From an uncultured Desulfovibrio sp. (lineage in GTDB: Bacteria > Desulfobacterota > Desulfovibrionia > Desulfovibrionales > Desulfovibrionaceae), in assembly GCA_900546145.1 (NCBI GenBank), contig URBN01000016.1, positions 1 through 48,488 of the forward strand: a stretch of DNA of 48,488 nucleotides, given 5' to 3'. The position numbers and the translations under genes were made by a program. This document shows, one piece after another, positions 1 to 5,483 of the stretch; positions within the stretch are counted from its first letter, which is position 1, and every line of letters starts with the position of its first letter. The notes under the pieces were generated by a model that was given only the letters and a program-made list of their open reading frames with translations, did not search any database and was not told where the DNA came from.

Positions 1-502
1 AGAATCTCAAAGTTCTATTTCCACTCGCTCTTCACTTGTCAATGAACCAGAAAAAAGAGTTTTTCACTCAAAGCCGCAAAGCGGCTTGATTTGAAGATGC
101 TCTTTCGTCACCGTTTTGTCAACAACTTTTTTTCAGTTCTTCAAAAAACTTTTTTTGAAGAACTTTTGAAAAGACTGTTTCCGATGCGGCGGTGAAAACT
201 TTTATGCTTTCGCCATCCTCATGTCAACATTTAATTCCGTTTTCTTTCAAAAACTTTTTTGCGACGTTCATGAAATGGAATTGTTTTTTGCGGCGAGTGC
301 GGAAACTATACGAAAGACCATCACCTGTCAAACTTTTTTCCCAAAATACATCAAATTTTTTATAAAACCGGGAAAACAAAAGAAGTCCACATTGCAGGCC
401 GGTCACTGGACGGCCACGCAGAGGAAAAAAGGTTTAAGAGAGGCTCCTCTGTTCTCTGGTATTTTTTTGTTCCTAAAAGGCCATTTTCTACAGGACACCC
501 TG
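1..502. other. AT-rich non-coding margin
   Basis: No credible gene is seen here. The stretch is visibly AT-rich compared with the GC-rich remainder, and the change is sharp near position 490. It contains six copies of AACTTTT (124, 147, 161, 197, 252, 331), long A and T runs that could bend the DNA, and short inverted repeats. Open frames inside it have poor codon use and no family resemblance. It is probably the intergenic space beyond the stop of the minus-strand gene that ends at 503. Confidence 0.6.
136..163. repeat. Perfect 13-bp inverted repeat
   Basis: GTTCTTCAAAAAA (136-148) and its exact reverse complement (151-163) are separated by 2 nt. The loop is too short for a standard hairpin unless the inner A-T pairs open. 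It may be a weak bidirectional terminator or a protein-binding palindrome. A smaller GC hairpin, AAGCCGC-aaa-GCGGCTT, lies at 71-87. Confidence 0.5.
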
Positions 503-1591
503 TCAGGAGCAGAGCCGGCGCAGAAGCCGCGATTTTCCCCGGCCGCTCTCCTCTATTTTCTCAAAGAGCTTTTCCCTGGTATCCGCATCGAGACAGCGCA
601 GGATTCTGGCTGCGGCTGACGGCCCGCCCACGCCTTTTTCCGTTCCCACGAAGGCGAAGGAAAAGCCGCTCACATTCTGGAATTCCTGCTCGATCTGTTT
701 TTCAAGGAGAGCAATGACGCCGTCCTTTATTCGCCCCGTACCGGCAAGACGCAGAATAATATCCGCCTGCTCGTCCTCAGGCCAGCAGCCAAGCACGCGG
801 ACCGCCTGTTCAGGCGGAAACAGGGTGAGCGCAGCAGCGCGGGACTGAGCATTTTCACGGGCCAGCAGAACGCCAAAAACAGAAAGCTCCCTGTTCATGC
901 GCGATCGGCTGCCCTGCGGTGTCAGAGAAATGTCACTTTCACCGCCGCTGTCATTTTTCCGCCACTCATTCCGTTCTGCCGGACTCCCCCTCCTGAACCG
1001 GGACCGCTTCATCCTCAGATACAGCCAGCCCGCGGCTGAAAGACACAGAAGGCCTGCCGAAGCCATGAGTATCCACATGGAAGAGGTGTCATTTTTCTTT
1101 GCGCTGAACGACAGAAAACTGACAGCCACGGAATCGCCGGACGCCGTATCAAGGCCGGCCGCGTGGGAAACAAGGCGTACTATACGGTTCTGTTCAGCCA
1201 CTATCCCGTCAGGAGAAAGATGCACGTCCTGCATGGCTGCCGTATCAATGATAATGGCGGCCCTGATGTGCCCGCCCTTCCCGGCGTCTTCAGCGCTGGC
1301 CATAACCACGACGTGCCCGTCCCCGTACACAGGGGAAAGAAGGGTTTTAATGCGCTGTTCCACCTCGCGGCAGGTACGCTCCTGCGCCCTGCCCAGGGGA
1401 TTTTCCGCGGCCATTGCCTCTGGCGGGAAGCCTGACACGATCCGGATCCAGGCTGTCTGACCGAAATCAGCACCCATACCGAGTCCGAGGAAGCCGAGAA
1501 AGCACAGAACAAGACAGGCGGAGCATCCCGCGGCACTGCGCGGAGCCCTGCCGCCTTTATCCGGCGATAAGCCTTTTCTGAGCCACCCCAT
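503..1591 (-). CDS. Membrane protein joining a FliF-like C-terminus to a FliG-like domain
   Basis: Predicted 362 aa. A first hydrophobic segment lies at about residues 22-45. The extracytoplasmic part at 75-165 resembles the end of the FliF MS-ring protein, with an RAAIIIDTAA strand and a VRLVSHAAGLDTASGDSVAV stretch that matches the FliF pattern of a helix followed by (A/V)G(F/L)D..RGD. A second TM lies at about 171-194. The cytoplasmic end (240-362) resembles the FliG N/middle domain: LFPPEQAVRVLGCWPEDEQA, then GVGGPSAAARILRCLDADTR, which recalls the FliG motif GG...A..IL..LD. The start at 1591 is chosen over one 20 codons upstream because GGGAGAGG lies just before it. No flagellar gene is nearby. 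Seen: two helices and both motif sets. Inferred: a small FliF-FliG chimera of unknown role, possibly a reduced relative of the flagellar switch. It could instead be a decayed fusion, but the frame is intact. Confidence 0.65.
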   Translation of the reverse strand: MGWLRKGLSPDKGGRAPRSAAGCSACLVLCFLGFLGLGMGADFGQTAWIRIVSGFPPEAMAAENPLGRAQERTCREVEQRIKTLLSPVYGDGHVVVMASAEDAGKGGHIRAAIIIDTAAMQDVHLSPDGIVAEQNRIVRLVSHAAGLDTASGDSVAVSFLSFSAKKNDTSSMWILMASAGLLCLSAAGWLYLRMKRSRFRRGSPAERNEWRKNDSGGESDISLTPQGSRSRMNRELSVFGVLLARENAQSRAAALTLFPPEQAVRVLGCWPEDEQADIILRLAGTGRIKDGVIALLEKQIEQEFQNVSGFSFAFVGTEKGVGGPSAAARILRCLDADTREKLFEKIEESGRGKSRLLRRLCS

Positions 1592-1739
1592 ATTCCTCTC
1601 CCTGCCTGACCCGGCCGGGGGGAAACCAGTCCCCGGCCTTTCTGAAAGCAAGCAGGAATCATGCCAGAAACAGAGTTTCCGGCTGGCGGCCGGAGAAAAA
1701 GATGCAGGGAGACTGTCGGGACTCCCCGCCGGAGAGATG

Positions 1740-2327
1740 TTATTTGATTGGGGAGGGATGATCCGGACCGAGGGGCAGGCGTGCCCTGGGACGTCCGGCG
1801 GACTTCAGACGCATGCTGGCGGCATCAAGGCCCCGTTTCTGCAGTTCCACAAAAATACGGGCGCACGCCTCAGCGTCACTCAGAGCCTGATGGTGATTCA
1901 GATGTATCTGAAAATAACTGCAGACATGGTCGAGGGATTTGGAGCCGGGAGGAAGGCTGCGGCGGGCACCCTTGAGGGTATCGTAAAAGGGAAGGCCGGG
2001 ATACGGGCACCCAAAGGATTCGCAGCAGCCGTAGAGGACGCTCCTGTCGAAGGTGGCGTTATGGGCGACAAGGCCGGAGGCCCCTTTCATAAAGGATGCC
2101 ATTTCGGGCCAGACTTCGGGAAATGTGGGGGCGTTCCTCAGATCTTCCCACGTGAGTCCGTGCACCCAGGTAAAAAGAACCACAGGTGAAGGCGGGCGGA
2201 TAAGAGTATAGTACGTATTCCTTATCTGCCCGCCGCTGATGCGCACGAGACCGACCGCACAGGCGGAATCGTTTGTGCGGCCGCTCGTTTCAAAGTCGAT
2301 GGCGACGTAATCGTCAGGTGAAAGCAT
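1740..2327 (-). CDS. DEDDh 3'-5' exonuclease (DnaQ/ExoX-like)
   Basis: 195 aa, a single exonuclease domain of the DNA polymerase III epsilon superfamily. The DEDDh acidic residues are visible: D11 and E13 in AIDFET, D94 in HNATFD, and H146/D151 in HHQALSD, which is the H-x4-D spacing of the DEDDh subgroup. These bind two metal ions for 3'-5' hydrolysis of DNA or RNA. The size is nearer to ExoX and stand-alone epsilon-like proteins than to a full DnaQ with a polymerase-binding tail. The start has CAGGAG six bases upstream. It lies 14 nt after the small acidic protein gene on the same strand, so the two may be co-transcribed. The substrate cannot be read from sequence. Confidence 0.85.
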   Translation of the reverse strand: MLSPDDYVAIDFETSGRTNDSACAVGLVRISGGQIRNTYYTLIRPPSPVVLFTWVHGLTWEDLRNAPTFPEVWPEMASFMKGASGLVAHNATFDRSVLYGCCESFGCPYPGLPFYDTLKGARRSLPPGSKSLDHVCSYFQIHLNHHQALSDAEACARIFVELQKRGLDAASMRLKSAGRPRARLPLGPDHPSPIK

Positions 2328-2341
2328 GCTGCTCCTGAAAT

Positions 2342-2773
2342 CTACTTGGCACCGGGACGGGCCGCTGCTTCGCTGCCTTCGGCTATTCTGTCGGCGATGT
2401 AGCGGGCCATTTCGGGATCATTCTCGTCATAATTAAAGCAATAGGCGTCTTCGCCGTCGAGCCCGCCGGGGGCGATGTCGCCCTTCTCGTCGGGATCGGT
2501 GACCAGATCCGCGTAAAAGACAACGGAAAGCCACCTGTTCTCGGGATCATCGTCCACAACATCGATCATAACGTAGAAATCGCGCAGCTGCTGGGCTCTG
2601 TTCCTGGCGCGCAGGGAATAACTGACGCCGGGACGGCACTTGTAGGAGAGCTCGACACCGTTTGTCGCGGCGAGCTGATCGCGGTAGGCGAGGATCACTT
2701 TTTTGGCATCGCAGGGATCGGTTTTCCAGCTGTCCAGAAAGGCATTGAATTCGTTTTCCGGCGTTTCGGCCAT
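2342..2773 (-). CDS. Small acidic protein of unknown function
   Basis: 143 aa, strongly acidic, with no signal peptide or membrane segment. The core (about residues 60-130) alternates predicted strands with an Asp-rich loop (VVDDDPENRW) and an Asp/Asn-rich end (FNYDENDPEM). I do not recognise a functional family; it looks like a lineage-specific conserved cytoplasmic protein. The start at 2773 is preferred to longer options because AAGGAG lies seven bases upstream and the extra N-terminal residues would have unusual composition. It precedes the exonuclease gene by 14 nt on the same strand, which suggests co-transcription but not function. Confidence 0.75.
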   Translation of the reverse strand: MAETPENEFNAFLDSWKTDPCDAKKVILAYRDQLAATNGVELSYKCRPGVSYSLRARNRAQQLRDFYVMIDVVDDDPENRWLSVVFYADLVTDPDEKGDIAPGGLDGEDAYCFNYDENDPEMARYIADRIAEGSEAAARPGAK

Positions 2774-2876
2774 GATGCTGCTCCTTTTGGCAGAGTTTTC
2801 CGCAGGCTTTTCCATCCGGAAAAGCCGCATGTGTACCGCCGGCATCCGCCCGCGGTTTTCTCCTTCCCTATATAAC

Positions 2877-2900
2877 AAAAGGGCCTCCGTGAGGAGACCC
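2877..2900 (-). terminator. Intrinsic terminator of micropeptide gene 1
   Basis: Read on the minus strand, GGGTCTCC-tcac-GGAGGCCC forms an 8-bp stem with one G-U pair, followed by TTTTG. On the plus strand the same position is a C-A mismatch, which supports the minus orientation. It lies 47 nt after the stop of the 55-aa peptide gene. Confidence 0.75.
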
Positions 2901-2947
2901 TTTTTTCACACCCGCTCAGGGAAGAAAATATTCCCTGAAAAACCAGA

Positions 2948-3115
2948 TTAGCCCTTATGGAAAGAGAAGACACCTGATACCAGGCTGCTGAGAGGCCTGA
3001 CAGGCTGTTCCACGGCCGTTCCGCGCTGGGCCATCAGGCTCACGCTGTACATGGACTGAGCGACACCGCAGGAAAGAACGGCGAGAACGAAAAGGAAACC
3101 GAAGATACGGCGCAT
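2948..3115 (-). CDS. Micropeptide 1, single-pass or secreted, paralog of micropeptide 2
   Basis: 55 aa: a short basic start (MRR), a hydrophobic helix (about residues 4-20), then a polar tail. The middle, VAQSMYSVSLMAQRGT, closely matches VAQSVYSLERMAQRDT in the gene at 3464-3634, so the two are paralogs. The hydrophobic part could be a signal peptide or an anchor; a Cys (CGVAQS) sits at its end but the preceding residues are not a standard lipobox. AGGAGG precedes the ATG at 3115. The gene has its own promoter (3296-3323), a long leader with a strong hairpin, and its own terminator, so it is a single-gene transcript. Function is unknown. Retention of the same motif in both copies argues that it is a real product. 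Confidence 0.7.
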   Translation of the reverse strand: MRRIFGFLFVLAVLSCGVAQSMYSVSLMAQRGTAVEQPVRPLSSLVSGVFSFHKG

Positions 3116-3223
3116 GGGATATTCCTCCTCAGCCATGGCCTCACCCGTGTCCGCGTCTGCGGCGTCAGACGGTGCAGGCCGGCTGCATGCCTTCATGGAA
3201 AAATTTTTTTGAAGCTATTGCGC

Positions 3224-3282
3224 GGAGCCCCGCCCGGAACCACAGGAAAATGTTCACAGGACTTTCAGGGCGGGGAGGCTCC
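3224..3282 (-). promoter_or_regulatory. Long leader hairpin before micropeptide 1
   Basis: GGAGCCCCGCCC (3224-3235) pairs with GGGCGG (3268-3273) and GGCTCC (3277-3282), giving 12 pairs with a 3-nt bulge and a 32-nt loop. In the minus-strand transcript it lies directly after the predicted start site and about 110 nt before the ATG. No U-run follows directly, so it is not an ordinary terminator. It may stabilise the transcript or be a regulatory leader. Confidence 0.5.
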
Positions 3283-3295
3283 CTCTGTGCGGCCC

Positions 3296-3323
3296 AAAAT
3301 AATGATTCAGTCCTATTTGTCAA
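3296..3323 (-). promoter_or_regulatory. Sigma70-type promoter of micropeptide 1
   Basis: On the minus strand, a perfect -35 TTGACA (plus positions 3318-3323) is followed after 16 bp by TATTTT (3296-3301). Transcription would start near 3289, giving a leader of about 170 nt. Confidence 0.55.
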
Positions 3324-3373
3324 TAAAAGTTATCACTAGTATTTGTAGTACGTGTATCTTTTGTCACCAGACG

Positions 3374-3396
3374 AAAAAGGGGCCCTTCCGGACCCC
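3374..3396 (-). terminator. Intrinsic terminator of micropeptide gene 2
   Basis: On the minus strand, GGGGTCC-ggaa-GGGCCCC forms a 7-bp stem with one G-U pair, followed by TTTTTCG. It lies 67 nt after the stop of the 56-aa peptide. As with the other micropeptide gene, the G-U pair exists only in the minus orientation. Confidence 0.75.
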
Positions 3397-3463
3397 CTGT
3401 TTTCATAATGAAAGAAAAGGAAACAGGCCGGCCACCTGCGTGCCGGAACCCGTCTCCCGGCAA

Positions 3464-3634
3464 TCAGACATGGTCTCCGGACAGAACCGCCGGCAGAAAA
3501 TGCGCGGCGTGGCCGGTCTGGGCCTCCTCAATAACGGTATCGCGCTGCGCCATACGCTCAAGGCTGTAAACGGACTGCGCGACACTGCAGAAAAGGGCAC
3601 CGGCCAGAAGAAGAATGCTGAAGAAACGAGGCAT
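3464..3634 (-). CDS. Micropeptide 2, paralog of micropeptide 1
   Basis: 56 aa: a short start (MPRF), a hydrophobic helix (about residues 4-20), the shared motif VAQSVYSLERMAQRDT, then a tail that differs from its paralog. The helix again ends beside a Cys (FCSVAQS), also seen in micropeptide 1, which may matter for export or dimerisation. AGGAGG lies eight bases before the ATG at 3634; a longer in-frame start at 3682 is less likely. It has its own promoter (3699-3726) overlapped by a palindrome, and its own terminator. No known family is recognised; toxin, signal or membrane-stress peptide are all possible. Confidence 0.7.
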   Translation of the reverse strand: MPRFFSILLLAGALFCSVAQSVYSLERMAQRDTVIEEAQTGHAAHFLPAVLSGDHV

Positions 3635-3684
3635 ATTCGTAACCTCCTGAACTCTGGGCGCGGCCTCTGGGGCTTTGCTCATGT

Positions 3685-3700
3685 TTGATTACACAATCAA
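3685..3700. promoter_or_regulatory. Palindromic operator candidate at the micropeptide 2 promoter
   Basis: TTGATT-acac-AATCAA is a perfect inverted repeat that overlaps the edge of the -10 element and covers the predicted start site of the micropeptide 2 promoter. A factor bound there would repress. The half-sites resemble CRP/FNR-family sites, but the spacing is not the standard FNR spacing. Confidence 0.45.
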
Positions 3701-3726
3701 TATAAACAGAACCGCAGATCCGTCAA
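3699..3726 (-). promoter_or_regulatory. Sigma70-type promoter of micropeptide 2
   Basis: On the minus strand, TTGACG (plus 3721-3726), 16 bp, then TATATT (3699-3704). Both boxes match five of six consensus bases. The predicted start near 3692 leaves a leader of about 58 nt. It diverges from the trp promoter at 3787. Confidence 0.6.
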
Positions 3727-3786
3727 GAGGAGCAGCTGGGGATTTTCCGGCCGCCCGCTTCCATACAAAAAAGCTCGGATTTTCTC

Positions 3787-3815
3787 TTGACAAAAAACAC
3801 ATCCGCAAATAAATT
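3787..3815 (+). promoter_or_regulatory. trp operon promoter
   Basis: A perfect TTGACA (3787-3792) and TAAATT (3810-3815) are separated by exactly 17 bp. The predicted start near 3822 is about 35 nt before the leader peptide ATG. No clear TrpR operator was seen, so attenuation may be the main control. Confidence 0.7.
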
Positions 3816-3856
3816 CGGGGCCGTCAGACAAAAACTGATTTTGATAAAGGATTTTC

Positions 3857-3961
3857 ATGATGCTTTCCCTTTCCGCACATACCTTCTTTACCGATGCCAG
3901 CATTTATGCCGGCTATTGGTGGTGGTTTAGCGTGACAAAGGGAGAGGACCGGGTCCTTTAG
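3857..3961 (+). CDS. trpL: trp leader peptide
   Basis: 34 codons starting MMLSLSAHTFF, with three consecutive Trp codons (TGG TGG TGG, 3917-3925), then SVTKGEDRVL and TAG. AAAGGA stands five bases before the first ATG. The peptide has no enzymatic role: its translation senses charged tRNA-Trp. The Trp codons end 15 nt before segment 2 of the attenuator, so a ribosome stalled on them would leave that segment free to pair. This is the layout of classical trp attenuation. The gene is very short but supported by promoter, ribosome site, codon run and terminator together. Confidence 0.92.
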   Translation: MMLSLSAHTFFTDASIYAGYWWWFSVTKGEDRVL

Positions 3962-4028
3962 CCCGGGTTTACGCATATATCCGAATATCAAAGCCTCTCC
4001 TTCGAATGAACGGAGAGGCTTTTTTTTT
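3941..4028 (+). terminator. trp attenuator with antiterminator alternative
   Basis: Segment 3, AGCCTCTCC (3992-4000), pairs with segment 4, GGAGAGGCT (4012-4020), and eight more T follow, which is a strong terminator. Segment 2 at 3941-3947 carries the same GGAGAGG as segment 4, so it can take segment 3 and prevent termination. Segment 2 can itself be closed in a hairpin between AAAGG (3937-3941) and CCTTT (3955-3959) when the leader is fully translated. trpE starts 25 nt after the T-run. Confidence 0.9.
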
Positions 4029-4052
4029 GCTTACGCTCCAGGAGGGAGTCCG

Positions 4053-5483
4053 ATGACAGAATCGTACAAAGGCATCACGCTTCACCAGAAAGCGCGTGTA
4101 CTGCCAGCAGACATGGATACGCCCATCAGCCTTTTTATGGGTATGGCCGGCGCGGGCGACGGCATTCTTCTTGAAAGCGCGGCAGTCGACGGACGCTGGG
4201 GCCGTTACAGCATCCTGGCCTGCGACATGCTGCTTCAGATTTCCTGCGCGGACGGAAAGCTCAGCCTCCGTGTCGATGACGACAGGCTCTCGCCCCTGAA
4301 GGAACTCGAAGGCATGCCCTTCACGGACGGTCTCAAGGCCCTCATGCGCTGCATCACTATCGAGGCCCCTGAAAACTTCGAGCTTCCTGCCATCACGCGC
4401 GGCCTGTACGGCTACTTCGGCTTCGAAATGGCCGGCCTCTTCAACAAGAAGCTCGCTGCCGTGATGCCCGCCTCCGAGGCCGAATGCCAGCTGGTCCTTC
4501 CCGGCACCGTCCTCGTTCTTGACCATCTTTACAACCGCCTCGTCCAGGTGAGCGTCGGCCCCTTCCGGGAAGTCCGCAGCGCCCACGAGTCAAGCGTCTA
4601 CGCCGCTGAAACGGCCCCTTCCGACGCGCAGATTCTGGCCGAGCCCTGCGAAGAAGGCTTCAAGAGCAACGTCGAGCGCATCCGCCGCATGCTCACCCAG
4701 GGCGAAGCCATCCAGGTCGTTCCCTCCGTGCGGTTCTCCGTTCCCTACCGCGGCGATGCCTTTACTCTCTACCGCAGGCTGCGCCGCTTCAACGCTTCTC
4801 CCTACATGTTCTACATGCACTTCCCCGACATTACCCTCTTCGGCTCATCCCCCGAAGTCATGGTGCGCTGCCAGAAGGATTCCCTGCAGCTCTCCCCCAT
4901 CGCCGGAACGCGCCGCAGGGGGCATACGCCTGAAGAGGATATGAAGTTTGAAAAGGAACTGCTCTCCGATCCCAAGGAAAAAGCCGAGCACGTCATGCTC
5001 GTTGACCTCGGACGCAACGATCTCGGCCGCATCGCCGAGAAAGGCACGGTACGGGTCGAGCGCCTCATGCAGATCGAACGCTTCTCGCACGTCATGCATA
5101 TGACAAGCCAGGTTTCCGCCGTGCTGAAGAAAGGCATGGATCCCGTCGACGTGCTCGCCGCAACCTTCCCCGCGGGCACGGTCTCCGGCGCCCCCAAAAT
5201 CAGGGCCATGGAAATCATCCGCGAAATGGAAGGCGGGCCCCGCGGTCCCTACGCCGGCTGCATCGGCTGGCTCGGTCTGGACAAGGACACCGTCAACCTC
5301 GACTTCGGCATCACCATCCGCAGCATGTGGATGCGCGGCGGCCGCCTCTCGTGGCAGGCCGGAGCCGGAATCGTCCATGATTCGGTTCCCGAACTCGAAT
5401 GGAAAGAAGTGAACAACAAGACGGCAATCATGAAGCTCGCGCTGCAGTCGGAGGACGGCAACTATGTTTCTCTTAATCGATAA
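4053..5483 (+). CDS. trpE: Anthranilate synthase component I
   Basis: 476 aa, within the usual family range. It makes anthranilate from chorismate, using ammonia delivered by TrpG. The N-terminal domain has the tryptophan feedback motif LLES (39-42), so allosteric inhibition is probably retained. The chorismate-binding domain shows PIAGTRRRG (282-290), HVMLVDLGRND (313-323), FPAGTVSGAPK (372-382) and QAGAGIV (435-441), all standard for TrpE. The start has CAGGAGGGAG upstream and lies just after the attenuator. The end overlaps trpG by 20 nt, which suggests translational coupling of the two subunits in equal amounts. No anomaly was seen. Confidence 0.97.
   Translation: MTESYKGITLHQKARVLPADMDTPISLFMGMAGAGDGILLESAAVDGRWGRYSILACDMLLQISCADGKLSLRVDDDRLSPLKELEGMPFTDGLKALMRCITIEAPENFELPAITRGLYGYFGFEMAGLFNKKLAAVMPASEAECQLVLPGTVLVLDHLYNRLVQVSVGPFREVRSAHESSVYAAETAPSDAQILAEPCEEGFKSNVERIRRMLTQGEAIQVVPSVRFSVPYRGDAFTLYRRLRRFNASPYMFYMHFPDITLFGSSPEVMVRCQKDSLQLSPIAGTRRRGHTPEEDMKFEKELLSDPKEKAEHVMLVDLGRNDLGRIAEKGTVRVERLMQIERFSHVMHMTSQVSAVLKKGMDPVDVLAATFPAGTVSGAPKIRAMEIIREMEGGPRGPYAGCIGWLGLDKDTVNLDFGITIRSMWMRGGRLSWQAGAGIVHDSVPELEWKEVNNKTAIMKLALQSEDGNYVSLNR

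Larger units (their letters stand above)
3116..3463. other. Gap between the two micropeptide genes
   Basis: About 350 nt without a gene. It holds the minus-strand promoter and structured leader of micropeptide 1 and the terminator of micropeptide 2, described separately. An in-frame upstream ATG at 3196 would add 27 residues to micropeptide 1, but it lacks a good ribosome site and the extra residues do not match the paralog. Confidence 0.6.

Noticed and set aside
71..87. AAGCCGC-aaa-GCGGCTT as a terminator
   Set aside because: No T-run follows on either strand and the loop is only three bases.
3685..3700. A true FNR box
   Set aside because: The half-sites match, but the spacing is two bases longer than the standard TTGAT-N4-ATCAA site.
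3697..3903. A 68-codon minus-strand frame across the trp promoter and leader
   Set aside because: It overlaps the trp promoter and leader peptide, which explain the sequence better; no ribosome site or homology is seen.
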